Source: Ischnura elegans (taxonomy: Eukaryota > Arthropoda > Insecta > Odonata > Coenagrionidae). Taken from it: DNA of 64,000 nucleotides. Made by a program: the position numbers and the translations under genes. The DNA lies in contig NC_060246.1 of the NCBI RefSeq assembly GCF_921293095.1, forward strand, positions 16,324,001-16,388,000, read 5' to 3'. Below the pieces are notes generated by a model, which saw only the letters and a list, made by a program, of their open reading frames with translations, had not been told where the DNA came from and ran no database searches. This document shows, piece after piece, positions 58,101 to 63,205 of this stretch; the stretch's first letter is position 1, and the number at the start of each line of letters is the position of its first letter.

Positions 58101-61100
58101 TCTCTACGTTTGATAACCGATTACTATATGCAGTATAAATGCTGCGGGATGTCCACTCGTGGCAGTAAATTTAGCACGCCCTCCGGAGCGAAAAACCCAG
58201 CGCGATCTTCCATGTTCACCTCTGGGGTACCGACGTGACGGCGCGATGCTTACAAGAAAAGTAAACAGGAGCATTTTAAAAATACGTCACTAAGGGAGAA
58301 ACTCCCCTCCCTGCTGTTGTTTTTGACCTAGGGTTTCAGATGACTGACTCACACTGAAAACCAAGGCCACTCAGTTCCCCTTAGACTTGCGACCGGTGAA
58401 GGGGAGGGGGGAAGATAAGAAGTTTGTGTAAGAGGCGCACCCTCATTTTCGGCTGCAATTTCTGGAAAAAAAGGCGCGCCACTTACACGTGCTTATATGG
58501 TAGTTTTTAAAATCTCATTTGTCTCTTATTGTTTGTACAGTGGAGTGTCCCTTATTTTCTGACTTAGAAACTTTTGAGATCTTATCCCCTAATAAGCCAA
58601 CCCAAACCCATAGCCTTCAATACTTGCTTATGCAAACTTTTATTGAGATTAGAGTATTCCTACCTGTGACGAATCAATTGCAATGTTACAAGAGAAATGT
58701 GCCCATATGTGACACTCTGAATCCCAGTTGGGCTTGCTGGTGTAGGAAGCCTACGCTGCGGTTAGTCCATTTATAGCATTAAATTGTTTCATATGCGTAT
58801 ACGGGTGGCTACTCCAGTATATTAATTAGGAGTTTTCTCAAAGAAAGAAGAAGCTACATTTAATTGAGAAATGAGTAGTATAAAAGGTCAAAAAATTAGG
58901 TAAAAAATGCCAAATAAAGTGTGATTTCAGTTGACTATACAGTGCAAGCGTAGGAAAGTTATGAAATCCTCGAATGAGAGGTTTCTTGGTTACAGTGGTA
59001 AATTCAATGCAGTTCTTATAGCGCTTATTTGATGTGTTGTCTATTCTCTTGTCTTTATTTGATTAATGATATGACCTTAAATACCTTGCATAATTTTTAA
59101 CTGTACCATGTTTGAAAAAATCTAATCTTGAATTTAAGATCCAAATGTGAATACAGTTTTCTACTGTTATCCATTCTTGAATCCATTAATGCATGTATTC
59201 ATTTATTGGTTTTTCTAAGTGTAAATTTTCAATCAATTGAGACTTATTTTCCTAATAGAAAAGATAGATGAGCTTGGGGTAGAGAGAAGAGTTATATTTT
59301 CTTGCCTATGGACGGAAGTCTTCAATAATTTTGACTCTTAAAAAAGGATTAAGTGTAACTAATACTATAGGTAAGGTTAAATGATTTGAATTGCTCACCT
59401 GATGTATTTGGCTTATTATGTTTTTTTTTTCTTCTTTATAATACAAAGTACAAAATCACCTTCTATTCCGTGTGTGTAGTCATGGAAAAATAATGCTTTT
59501 GGACAATACATAAATCGATTAAAATAGTATTTGCTGCCAATAATATATATTTTATGCTATGAACACTATCAGTTCATCTTATTTTCATGAAGACTAGTTT
59601 AAGAATTAAAAATTGCTGACTTTCACTATAACATAAGCAAAAAGGCTCAATCACTCCCTCTGTCTAACTGAAATTCCAATTTACACGTGTCATTCAATTC
59701 GATGTGTGTTAAAGACATGTGATTACAATAAAATTCAATATTTTAGTTTATAGTGCCAAAAGGAAAAAAAAATTTAGAGGGTAAGATCGAGAATTTTGGC
59801 AAACTTTTTTTTTTCCTAAAAAAGGGACACCCTTGTGTACAGTCAACAATTTTCTTAAGTTGGTAACTTGTTGTAAATGGTGGTGTGAGCTGTATGACAT
59901 TTCACTTCCACGTGTAGATCTTGAATGGAGTAGCAAACAATGGGGTCAATCAAAATGCAGGTGAAGTTTTATTATTGAATGACACCTTGGTTTCCTCTTC
60001 AAGGACGTAATTGTATTTGTATGCATAACATTTTGTGATAATTTCAGCTAATTTATGTGGATGTTAAGGATCATTTACTTTGAACTAAGTATCTGCTTCA
60101 CATTTTATTCATCCCAAAAGACTTTATTTCAGTTGAATTTTAATTGTTGAGGAGTTATCACGCATATTTTTTGTTCTTTGTTTTGAAATGCCTTATTTGC
60201 CCTCATTGATATAGGATATAATGTATGACGCAGACATGGACCAGATAGAGGCGTTGATCAACCGTTCCACAACCTGCAGGCAATTGCTTCAGTACACTTG
60301 TAAAAACTCCCGTCTACTCAACTCTCCTGGTATGAAATTTTAAATTCCTTGTTATTGCTTTTGCATTTTGAGAAAGCCTTCTTTTTGAGCTCTCACATTT
60401 TAAAGCCAAACTTGAAATGAACTTACAGTTAAGCCTGAATAATCGACATAATAGGTTATGTGCTCGTAATGGTTATTCTCTCCATCTGAAATTAAGTTCC
60501 ATTGTGTGTTTTTATGCTTTTTTAATGCACTTGTCACGTGTATATGAAAGGTATTATTTTTCTAAAGTAAAGATCATTTGCACTCATCAGTTAAAATATT
60601 TATCGATGCTGTCCGTATTTTCAGAGAATACCGGACCCTAATTTTAAGAAAATGGCGTAATATTTAATCAATGGCTTAGTAAAAGCTTCATTTTACTTAA
60701 TTACTGGAAGCTGAATGTAGAACTGCTGTAAGGCAAAGCACCAGCAATCTTTGTTATTTTCAAAAAAATTATTTGAAATTGTTGCTGCTTTTGCAGTAAT
60801 CACAATTAGAATACAAGCTCAAGAATATTGTACAAGTAATTGAATGAATTGTCCATCATGCTTTGCACCTTACAATTTTTCTCAAAAATGCTAGTCGAAT
60901 AAAATGTTTGGTGTAGTTGATGATCTTGGCTCTCAAAAGAGTAAAGTTGATGGAAGGTCTGACTAAATTTTTTTCAATTTATTGGTGCTGTGTTAGATTT
61001 TTAATAATTCTGGAAAGATCCGTTTTAGCATAAACTTGATTCTTTGCAGTGCACGATAATCAGTTCCGTCCCTTCTCCTGGTGGGTTTCCCGCTACAACC

Positions 61101-63205
61101 AGAAGATGGACTACTGGGGAGGGTCTCTCCCTGGCTCTCACAAATGCGAGTGCGGGATTATGGGTGGCTGCATTGACCCAACAAAATGGTGCAACTGTGA
61201 TGCAGGTAATGTTTTGTGCTTTGTTTGTCTATGCTAGTATGCACCGGACAAACCATGGCCATGAATAATGAATAGGATCGTAGACATCATGTTAATCACG
61301 GTAGACTCTCGTTATTACGAACAACCATATTATGAAGTTATCGTTATTACGAAGCAAATCGTTGGTCCCGACGAAACAGCTTATCCAATCTATGGTATAA
61401 GAAATATGGTTTTTAATTTTTAATACTAGGAGCTCTGGTTTCTTCTTGTAAACATAATTGTCAGGTATGCATGTTACGGGAAAAAGCATGTCACACTAAT
61501 TTAAGTATTCCAGGACCAACCACGTTGAAAACTTTACGGAGTCATCCGCTATGCATAAATTGTGTGAAAAATCCACAGGGAAAAAGTCATTCTCCTTGAC
61601 TGGGATTTGAACCTGGATCTCCAGATTTCTGGTCGAGTGCTTTAGCCAGTTAAGCTACTGGGGCATCCTTCCCCTCTGTGAAAAATTGTGAACGATACTG
61701 GACAACATGGTGTGGACAACAGAGCATGTTATGCAACTAGCGGTCCAATTTTCGTGCGCTGTGCGCCACAGCAGGAGAGCAAAGCCTGAACTTTGAACAC
61801 TGTTTTCTGGTAGCTTAACTGGCCAAAGCACTCGACTGGAAACTGGGAGATCTGGGTTTGAATTCCGGTCAATTCAATGACTTTTTCTCTGTGGCTTTTA
61901 TGTGTATTCTTTTCACTCTGCCTTGCAATACTACCTACTGGTTGAATATGACTTATTAAATTTAGAAATACAGCAGACTCCCAGTTATACGGGCTAATGA
62001 TGGGGAGAGGTGGAACAAGTTATTGGAAAACACGAATAATCCAAACTTTTACCATAATTTCTTGTAATTTTTGTAAGGTACGTAAATCAAACAATGTATT
62101 ATTATTTATGGACGTATTCTGTTATTTTAGAGTGCTTCCCGGGCTCATCCAGAGCTTTTTTTGCCTTACCGCTATCTTTTTCGCGGCAATGATGTGATGG
62201 TACTCGTATTCCTACTACTCCGCATAAAACCTGGATTCTGAAAACCAAGTGACCAGGTCTTCAAGATCACAGATTCTGAAAAGTGGTTCGCACGAATTCT
62301 TCACAACCACTGCACGTCTTTGGAAACTACATTGTCAGGCACCACGCCGTGTAGTCAAGTCTCGCACAAGTTGCCTGGTATGCAACTGCTGCGGGGCAAG
62401 GATCCAATATCACTGATTGCGATTGTGCAGCATGATGCATGGGAAAAAAGAGCATGGAACTACCGTGAAGGCAATGGGCACAGATCACGCCATCGCGCAC
62501 CAGCGGTTATAGGAAACCAGGACTTATCCGCAGGCGAGTGCCTGGCTATGATTCATGCTAGCTCTACTTCCACCTCCCCCGCTGCCTTCACTTCTTCTGT
62601 TTCCTTCCTCTCCAGTTTGACCTTGACTAGTAAACACGGCATAAGCATGCCCAAGTGCAATGAAATCTCCCGTTCCCATGGGCCGTGTTCAACCGCTTGC
62701 GAGGACACGGCAATAATTGGGCATTTGCGATATGGAATATACCATTAAAGATCGTAGATATAATTTCTCTTAATTTTCGATTGCCTAACCATTGAAGAAT
62801 CTCCTGAAAGGTGTAGCTTTGTATTATAACGCAAATATCCTAGTGCTTATACGTCCAAATTAATTTTTTTATAAAGATCACGTAAAATATCACTGTTGTT
62901 AATGATATAATTGATTATTGGTGCAATGTATGTAGTAGGTCTAAGTTATCCTGAATATTAGTATATTTTTTCATGATAAAGCTGTGCTCTTCGAAACATT
63001 TGGTGATGCTGTGTAAGTTATGTGCAATTTGTATTCTTTATCTTTGGTTTGCTCTCAGGACTTGAAAGCTGGGTAACAGATGGTGGTGACATCACTCAAA
63101 AGGAGTTTTTGCCTGTTAGGCAGCTGAGGTTTGGCGACACGGGCAATCCCCTCGATGAAAAGGAGGGAAAGTACACTCTGGGGCCTTTGATTTGTGAAGG
63201 CGATG
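19082..63205 (+). CDS. Nrx-IV: Neurexin IV (CASPR/CNTNAP family), 5' two-thirds; gene continues past the right edge
   Basis: Seventeen exon units with GT-AG borders join without a phase break into 767 codons plus one base when one of two alternative exons is used. Domain order: signal peptide (residues 1-21), F5/8 type C (about 24-164), LamG1 (about 165-346), LamG2 (347-503), EGF (504-556), fibrinogen-like region (about 557-718), then a linker. This is the order of Drosophila Neurexin IV and vertebrate CNTNAP proteins, single-pass adhesion proteins of septate junctions and axon-glia contacts that link to contactin outside and protein 4.1 inside. Drosophila Nrx-IV is about 1,280 residues, so roughly 500 (LamG3, EGF2, LamG4, membrane segment, tail) are missing to the right. 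An intact AASDHPPT-type gene lies in intron 2. The larger introns are swollen by transposons. Exon ends were set by eye from phase, splice consensus and protein continuity. Confidence 0.93.
19401..19490 (+). CDS. Nrx-IV: Nrx-IV exon 2: start of F5/8C domain
   Basis: Acceptor TTCCAG, donor G|GTAATG, phase 1 to phase 1. Encodes DDCNLPLLHRAVLTATSSL and continues RDRGPQSAKLD. The Cys and the SSLRDRGPQSAKL stretch match the opening of the discoidin domain of this family. Confidence 0.85.
19637..19646 (+). promoter_or_regulatory. Strong 3' splice site just upstream of the nested PPTase gene
   Basis: The sequence TTTCTAG|G at 19,639-19,646 lies 42 nt before the ATG at 19,688. If spliced to Nrx-IV exon 2 it would read through 18 or so codons in another frame and then stop inside the PPTase ORF, so it would only make sense as a leader exon for that gene, or from exon 1. 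Functional use is inference. Confidence 0.35.
19688..20608 (+). CDS. AASDHPPT: 4'-phosphopantetheinyl transferase, AASDHPPT type, nested in Nrx-IV intron 2
   Basis: Intact 306-codon single-exon ORF, close to the about 309 residues of human AASDHPPT. This enzyme moves the phosphopantetheine arm of CoA onto a Ser of carrier proteins, such as the ACP part of fatty acid synthase and mitochondrial ACP, in the cytosol. Visible signatures: GRLMMRKY near 64-71, FNVSHQG at 108-114, the metal-binding GVD at 132-134, FSKNEWETI around 157-165 and WCLKESYVKATGTG at 190-203, the classic W..KES..KA motif. No stop or frameshift is seen, and AATAAA follows at 20,754. It lies on the same strand as Nrx-IV between exon 2 and the first alternative exon. 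Its lack of introns could mean an old retrocopy or an ancestral single-exon gene; conserved motifs argue that it is functional. Confidence 0.93.
   Translation: MECSQWIKQAVSNGVVSVRWAFDFASWKPTESEIVKVFRCIQGEEKERIGRFVYKKDAKASLIGRLMMRKYVSQCTGIRYDEIRIARDDSGKPFLANDSLGQDLLPFFNVSHQGNFTVLAGEFGKRSEMKLGVDVMKLEYTGGKGIAEFFRIMNRQFSKNEWETIKKVGEYGGTTKEKDEWMLRMFCRNWCLKESYVKATGTGITVDLQKISFKVASDILSSSYITKDSTVCVNGQVLKDWNFEESLLNDEHCVAVAVCRKGEASNLGSNVFKQVDLNELLLGSIPIADPDLKFSKEFIMKEEKPV
20754..20759 (+). terminator. Polyadenylation signal for the PPTase gene
   Basis: AATAAA lies 146 nt after the stop codon at 20,606-20,608 and is followed by a T/GT-rich stretch (TTTTTGTGTTGTTTTAG at about 20,780), a good cleavage-site context. 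Confidence 0.7.
21067..21263 (+). CDS. Nrx-IV: Nrx-IV alternative exon 3 (mutually exclusive, version A of F5/8C core)
   Basis: Acceptor GATCCCAG, donor AAG|GTAGAT; 197 nt, phase 1 in, phase 0 out. Encodes DGNAWTAASSDFDQYLIIDL, GQVMNVTGVSTQGRPHTSEY and onward to DGNIK. It aligns along its whole length with the exon at 23,543-23,739. Length 197 is not a multiple of three, so using both exons would break the frame. Confidence 0.9.
21535..21757. repeat. Fold-back MITE in the alternative-exon intron
   Basis: The left arm (GCCTGATTACACAATACATT...AATGCATAAACATTGG) is matched by an inverted right arm ending ACCAAGTAATCGGGTC, with the AATGCATAAACATTGG block exactly complemented. Arms are about 60 bp. 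A diverged related copy appears around 22,240-22,440 (shared GCATTTGTACAAG-like text). Confidence 0.65.
23483..23498 (+). promoter_or_regulatory. Tandem ACTAATC motifs upstream of alternative exon 4
   Basis: ACTAATC at 23,483-23,489 and again at 23,492-23,498, 45-60 nt before the exon, followed by a pyrimidine-rich tract and the acceptor TTGCAG. ACUAAY is the core site of STAR-family RNA-binding proteins (HOW, Quaking). In Drosophila, HOW with Crooked neck controls glial inclusion of Nrx-IV exon 4. The same bases could also act as branch points; a further GCTAAC is at about 23,520. Confidence 0.55.
23543..23739 (+). CDS. Nrx-IV: Nrx-IV alternative exon 4 (mutually exclusive, version B of F5/8C core)
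   Basis: Acceptor TTGCAG, donor GAG|GTATCC; 197 nt, phase 1 in, phase 0 out, exactly like exon 3. Encodes GNSAWTPQENNYYEYLKIKL, then ASRKEIRAIATQGRSKTREY and TEYIVQYSDDGDHWKSY. The AWT, YL.I.L, TQGR..T.EYV.EY and Y..DG positions match exon 3. It keeps the DDGDHW stretch common in F5/8C domains, which exon 3 has changed to SNGYDY. Confidence 0.92.
23740..24589 (+). other. Intron start, gene-free
   Basis: First part of the 15.4-kb intron between alternative exon 4 and exon 5. AT-rich, with no recognised exon or repeat. Confidence 0.5.
24590..26589 (+). mobile_element. 5'-truncated Tigger-like element with transposase remnant, split by a nested MITE
   Basis: The right end (complement of TACAGTGGAACTTCAATC) stops at 26,589. 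Its interior (24,625-24,900 and 26,150-26,580) matches by eye the element at 33,512-35,435, including a short transposase N-terminus, KDGLKIIEEEENPG (compare DGLKIIEHEEKNPG in the other copy), of CENP-B helix-turn-helix type. The left end is missing. Confidence 0.65.
24898..26143. mobile_element. 1.25-kb nested element with GCCGATGTCCCACGG ends
   Basis: Left terminus GCCGATGTCCCACGGTCAAA, right terminus the complement of GCCGGTGTCCCACGGTCAAA, both continuing into ATTTGCATCAAAAT-like text. Flanked by CTCAA on both sides (24,893-24,897 and 26,144-26,148). The uninterrupted host sequence is visible in the sister copy at about 34,800, which confirms the insertion. There is no recognised protein; superfamily unknown. 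Confidence 0.75.
26693..27279. mobile_element. Tigger-like MITE, CAGTGCAACCTCGATATAACG ends
   Basis: The left end TACAGTGCAACCTCGATATA is matched by the right end ...TAACGAGGTTCCACTGTA, with TA at each border. The 587-bp interior has no transposase. The terminal type (CAGTG.AACCTCG.TATAACGA) is characteristic of pogo/Tigger non-autonomous elements. Confidence 0.8.
27380..27935 (+). pseudogene. Helitron Rep/Helicase (Pif1-like) C-terminal remnant
   Basis: An upstream frame (27,380-27,530) reads NDHYKNHKWLSKQAILASKN then QIVGTQHSVKSIDCIVG. After a deletion and frameshift, 27,690-27,935 reads IPTDVPFEFKEIQFPTRVAF, ARMISKSQG, a single stop where Gln is expected, SLSVCGLNLENPYFSHGQLY then VACSHVGKP. 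These are late Pif1 helicase motifs of Helitron RepHel proteins (KSQGQS, SHGQLYVACSRV). The Rep nuclease part is absent and I could not place the Helitron ends. Confidence 0.85.
27940..28532. other. Gene-free spacer
   Basis: Intronic AT-rich sequence between the Helitron remnant and the next MITE; nothing recognised. Confidence 0.5.
28533..29499. mobile_element. Tigger-like MITE (CAGTAAAACTTCTTTACATCG ends) with internal duplication
   Basis: The left end TACAGTAAAACTTCTTTACA is matched by the right end whose complement reads TATAGTAAAACCTCTATGTA. It has further internal copies of the GAGGTTCAC motif (for example 28,603, 29,379, 29,473). The interior carries the 266-bp tandem duplication described next. 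There is no transposase. Confidence 0.75.
28787..29319 (+). repeat. Two tandem 266-bp units, apparently identical
   Basis: Unit 1 at 28,787-29,052 starts GAAACGATGTGATCTCTCTT and is repeated from 29,053 to about 29,319. I saw no difference by eye. The unit has no ORF. The lack of divergence in an otherwise worn element suggests a recent duplication or an assembly artefact. Confidence 0.9.
31390..31748 (+). pseudogene. piggyBac transposase remnant
   Basis: Fragments in several frames: VLMFSGYYTLAKN (normally IL.LSGYH.LP..), then MSRKHFVEPKMFLRLTGNRS and LDQGDKFSKIRPYF at 31,541-31,645, then in another frame DEKMMPYFG near 31,700. The last holds the Asp of the IDE(K/Q) motif, part of the DDD catalytic triad of piggyBac transposases. 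Stops, frameshifts and a 170-bp insertion right after this motif show that it is dead. A 91-codon frame at 32,018-32,293 may be the worn C-terminal half but has no clear motif. Confidence 0.8.
31748..31917. mobile_element. 170-bp MITE inside the piggyBac transposase
   Basis: The terminal inverted repeats begin ATTATCAATAGCAGACACTT; 22 of 23 positions pair between 31,748-31,770 and 31,895-31,917. It interrupts the transposase just after DEKMMPYFG. No clear target duplication. Confidence 0.7.
33267..33320. repeat. Perfect 20-bp inverted repeat
   Basis: TCACGAATACAAGGATCAAG at 33,267-33,286 is exactly complemented at 33,301-33,320, with a 14-nt loop. It sits in the left part of the hAT-like element, between its terminus and the inner Tigger-like insertion. 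Confidence 0.9.
33512..35435 (+). mobile_element. Tigger-like element nested in the hAT-like element
   Basis: The left end TACGGTGGAACCTCGATCTA has a worn counterpart on the right (complement GGAACTCCACTAGG, about 35,435). A short transposase start at 34,696 reads MAPPKKLLRTLRDGLKIIEH then EEKNPG and a stop, the CENP-B-type helix-turn-helix. Same family as 24,590-26,589. Its segment 33,985-34,090 also resembles the interior of the TACCGTATAAGCG family (57,300-57,410). Innermost level of the nest. Confidence 0.65.
35506..35621. repeat. Imperfect tandem pair, 60-bp period
   Basis: TTTATTATGTTCTATTAACA... at about 35,508 recurs 60 bp later as TTTATTATATTCTATAAACA..., both ending in AAATATTTTCCG.T.AATAAG. 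Lies in the hAT-like element just right of the Tigger-like insertion. Confidence 0.75.
36423..39158 (+). other. Rest of the 15.4-kb intron before exon 5
   Basis: AT-rich, with no transposon ends recognised. It includes a 117-codon ORF at 38,491-38,844 that has no motif I know and no supporting splice pattern; I do not call it a gene. Confidence 0.5.
39159..39300 (+). CDS. Nrx-IV: Nrx-IV exon 5: end of F5/8C domain
   Basis: Acceptor TTATCAG, donor G|GTCAGT, phase 0 to 1. Encodes MFKGNRNGDHAHRNIFEVPI, IAQWIRVNPTRWRDRISLRL and ELYGCDY. The ELYGC ending with its Cys closes the discoidin domain. Phase 0 fits the ends of both alternative exons. Confidence 0.93.
39422..39625 (+). CDS. Nrx-IV: Nrx-IV exon 6: first half of LamG1
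   Basis: Acceptor CTTCCAG, donor G|GTGAGT, phase 1 to 1. Encodes VADNLYFNGSSLVRWDL then SIRFRFRTNSADGVLMYSRG and DYFALQLKDNRMLLNVDL, the standard beta-strand pattern of a laminin G domain. Confidence 0.93.
39840..40900 (-). mobile_element. Diverged, truncated relative of the TACCGTATAAGCG family
   Basis: Blocks match the element at 56,768-58,502 in the same direction: GCCGTGGAAAATTTTA (39,931), ACGTGTTTCATCCCTACCC (40,006), GAAGATGTCTCGATAGCTTT (40,110), and a later run of diverged text to about 40,560. The TACCGTATAAGCG ends themselves are not found, so the limits are approximate. Confidence 0.55.
41006..41370 (-). mobile_element. End fragment of the CACCCATGCCTCG Tigger family
   Basis: Starts with CACCCATGCCTAGCTTAGCG after TA and follows, in reverse, the right 340 bp of the element at 4043-5903 (for example AGGGATGCGTTCCTTGGGGTC-type text and the GTGGGTGGGCTA block). 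The other end is missing. Confidence 0.75.
42640..42851. mobile_element. One-ended MITE remnant (GAGGTTTTACTGTA end)
   Basis: Ends ...ATAATGAGGTTTTACTGTA with repeated AGAGGTTT / GGAGGTTT motifs inside, resembling the 28,533-29,499 type. No matching left end was found. Confidence 0.45.
42905..43071 (+). CDS. Nrx-IV: Nrx-IV exon 7: LamG1 continued
   Basis: Acceptor AAATCAG, donor GGA|GTGAGT, phase 1 to 0. Encodes GSGMMTSLSVGSLLDDNVWH then DVVISRNRREIVFSVDR, including the LLDDN.WH.V.I.R signature of CNTNAP/Nrx LamG domains. Confidence 0.93.
43176..43349 (+). CDS. Nrx-IV: Nrx-IV exon 8: end of LamG1
   Basis: Acceptor TTCACAG, donor CCG|GTAAGG, phase 0 to 0. Encodes FYIGGVPNRQVGLSVVQNFT, GCMENLYLNSTN and ends FHHCP. 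FYIGG and F.GCMEN..LN are canonical LamG C-terminal motifs. Intron 7 is only 104 nt. Confidence 0.93.
43430..43591 (+). CDS. Nrx-IV: Nrx-IV exon 9: start of LamG2
   Basis: Acceptor CTTCTAG, donor AAA|GTAAGT, phase 0 to 0. Encodes DLPIIPVTFLTEKSHARLQG then SLNVSFNFRTYENDGLLIFH. Intron 8 is only 80 nt. Confidence 0.93.
43907..44123 (+). CDS. Nrx-IV: Nrx-IV exon 10: LamG2 continued
   Basis: Acceptor TATTAG, donor G|GTAAGT, phase 0 to 1. Encodes LFLEEGKVKVEI, then NDGMWHHVILSVQTNKLIIN and VDGRPMTT, ending GSLYLIG: the DG.WH.V......L.VDG pattern of LamG. Confidence 0.93.
44534..45506. mobile_element. Tigger-like element, CAGGCAGGTCCCG ends
   Basis: The left end TACAGGCAGGTCCCGTAACA is matched by the right end ...GTCGAGGACCGCCTGTA, with TA at both borders. 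Subterminal motifs GTACGAAAGTCGA recur many times near both ends. The interior (973 bp) shows no recognised transposase. Confidence 0.75.
45856..46311. mobile_element. Tigger-like MITE, CAGGCATCCCCCGAGTTACG ends
   Basis: The left end CAGGCATCCCCCGAGTTACG is matched by its complement at 46,290-46,309, and TA borders are visible. Subterminal TACGTAAGTCGA motifs occur on both sides. 456 bp, no coding capacity. It lies in the same intron as the CAGGCAGGTCC element. Confidence 0.85.
46643..48402 (+). mobile_element. TACCGTATAAGCG family, 1.76 kb, copy 1
   Basis: Ends TACCGTATAAGCGCGTGTAA and its complement (...GCTTATACGGTA), followed inwards by GAGGCGCACC at both sides. The interior has GC-rich text and a palindromic CCTCTTTCAAT/ATTGAAAGAGG block, but no transposase motif. 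Copy 2 is at 56,768-58,502 in opposite orientation. Short ORFs found in both copies (for example 47,222-47,404) reflect the shared sequence, not proven genes. Confidence 0.85.
48640..48731 (+). CDS. Nrx-IV: Nrx-IV exon 11: end of LamG2
   Basis: Acceptor TTTCTAG, donor GAG|GTCAGT, phase 1 to 0. Encodes GGVYGNKGFVGCMGQITIDG then NYKLPTDWKEE. GF.GCM...IDG is the LamG closing motif. It follows a 4.5-kb intron holding three transposons. Confidence 0.92.
49650..50171. mobile_element. AATAGGGT MITE, copy 3, left-truncated
   Basis: Starts in the middle of the family (AAACACGACGGCTAA, equal to about base 9235 of copy 1) and runs to the intact right end GGAAACTACCCTATT at 50,171. Confidence 0.8.
50940..51245 (+). 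repeat. Degenerate tandem repeat, about 85-100 bp spacing
   Basis: The motif GATTACTTTCTGTATTGG occurs in four variants: about 50,954, 51,038, 51,117 and 51,222. The surrounding text also resembles itself (AATGGAGCTCAT / AATGGAACCAAATC). Origin unknown. Confidence 0.5.
51999..52293. mobile_element. 295-bp MITE flanked by TTAA (piggyBac-like)
   Basis: TTAA at 51,995-51,998 and 52,294-52,297 border inverted ends CACTTTGAGTGCT and AGCACCGAAAGTG (complement CACTTTCGGTGCT). A TTAA duplication and C-starting ends fit a piggyBac-type non-autonomous element. The inside has repeated TAATATTACG / ATTACGCCG motifs. Confidence 0.7.
53294..53453 (+). CDS. Nrx-IV: Nrx-IV exon 12: EGF-like domain
   Basis: Acceptor TTTCTAG, donor T|GTAAGT, phase 0 to 1. 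After EYCCENELMFDACHMI it encodes DRCNPNPCKHEGICHQ then FFCDCSHTGYSGAVCHT: six cysteines in EGF spacing. It sits between LamG2 and the fibrinogen-like region, as in CNTNAP proteins. Confidence 0.93.
53786..53911 (+). CDS. Nrx-IV: Nrx-IV exon 13: start of fibrinogen-like region
   Basis: Acceptor GTGTAG, donor G|GTAAGC, phase 1 to 1. Encodes SLNPLSCVAYKN, then IIDVDGSGPLKPFPVTCEFL. The D.DGSGPL.PFPV.C.F motif is diagnostic of CNTNAP/Nrx-IV. Confidence 0.93.
53912..56616 (+). other. Intron 13 (2.7 kb)
   Basis: AT-rich, with one Tigger-like MITE at 54,943-55,714. The 85-codon frames at 55,340 and 55,753 lie inside or beside it and have no motif. Confidence 0.6.
54943..55714. mobile_element. Tigger-like MITE, CAGTGAGTCTTCG ends
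   Basis: The left end TACAGTGAGTCTTCGTTTAA is matched by the right end ...AACGAGGACTCACTGTA, with TA borders. Subterminal ATAAACGAAATGACG-like motifs occur near both ends. 772 bp, no transposase. Confidence 0.85.
56617..56705 (+). CDS. Nrx-IV: Nrx-IV exon 14
   Basis: Acceptor TTTCAG, donor CAG|GTAGGT, phase 1 to 0. Encodes ADGRILTHLSHRNEETTMV then DGFQEPGSFIQ, continuing the fibrinogen-like region. The TACCGTATAAGCG element begins only 62 nt after this exon. Confidence 0.9.
56768..58502 (-). mobile_element. TACCGTATAAGCG family, 1.74 kb, copy 2 (inverted)
   Basis: Ends TACCGTATAAGCGTGTGTAA and ...GCTTATATGGTA. The whole interior matches copy 1 (46,643-48,402) in reverse, including the palindromic CCTCTTTCAAT block, with small differences and indels. 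Confidence 0.85.
58503..60214 (+). other. Rest of intron 14, gene-free
   Basis: AT-rich; no transposon ends or exon-like frames recognised. Confidence 0.5.
60215..60329 (+). CDS. Nrx-IV: Nrx-IV exon 15
   Basis: Acceptor GATATAG, donor G|GTATGA, phase 0 to 1. Encodes DIMYDADMDQIEALINRSTT then CRQLLQYTCKNSRLLNSP. The Y.ADMDQIEALI..S..C.Q...Y.C...RL stretch is typical of the family. Confidence 0.93.
60330..61049 (+). other. Intron 15, gene-free
   Basis: 720 nt of AT-rich sequence; nothing recognised. Confidence 0.6.
61050..61205 (+). CDS. Nrx-IV: Nrx-IV exon 16: end of fibrinogen-like region
   Basis: Acceptor TTTGCAG, donor G|GTAATG, phase 1 to 1. Encodes FRPFSWWVSRYNQKMDYWGG then CECGIMGGCIDPTKWCNCDA. 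The MDYWGG...G...C.CG....C.D....CNCDA pattern is diagnostic. Confidence 0.94.
61595..61675 (-). repeat. tRNA-derived SINE-like copy (minus strand)
   Basis: The minus strand reads TAGCTTAACTGGCTAAAGCA (A box region), a CCAG-AAAT-CTGG hairpin at the anticodon arm, and GGTTCAAATCCCAG (B box). The ends do not form an acceptor stem, so this is a SINE head rather than a tRNA gene. Confidence 0.6.
61805..61885 (+). repeat. tRNA-derived SINE-like copy (plus strand), inverted to its neighbour
   Basis: Plus strand TAGCTTAACTGGCCAAAGCA, then GGGTTTGAATTCCGG, closely related to the minus-strand copy at 61,595-61,675 and followed by the same ATGACTTTTTCTCTGTGG tail. The pair is separated by about 130 bp. 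Confidence 0.6.
61971..62890. mobile_element. CAGCAGACT-family element, copy 3, right end missing
   Basis: Starts CAGCAGACTCCCAGTTATAC after TA and aligns by eye with 7241-8250. The 142-codon ORF at 62,320-62,748 lies wholly inside and shows no transposase or other motif, so I do not call it a gene. Confidence 0.65.
63059..63205 (+). CDS. Nrx-IV: Nrx-IV exon 17: linker toward LamG3
   Basis: Acceptor CTCTCAG, donor G|GTGAGT, phase 1 to 1. Encodes GLESWVTDGGDITQKEFLPV then RQLRFGDTGNPLDEKEGKYT and LGPLICEGD. The W..DGG.IT.K..LPV..L.FGDTG motif is diagnostic of the segment before LamG3. Confidence 0.94.

Noticed and set aside
61300..61500. Tigger-like left end (GTAGACTCTCGTTATTACGA)
   Set aside because: Only one short terminus-like block is visible with no matching right end; not enough to call an element.
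61595..61675. A tRNA gene on the minus strand
   Set aside because: A and B boxes are present, but the ends do not pair as an acceptor stem and a second diverged copy lies nearby, so it is a SINE-like repeat.
62320..62748. 142-codon ORF
   Set aside because: Lies inside the third copy of a repeated element; no known motif, and the corresponding region of copy 1 does not keep the same frame.
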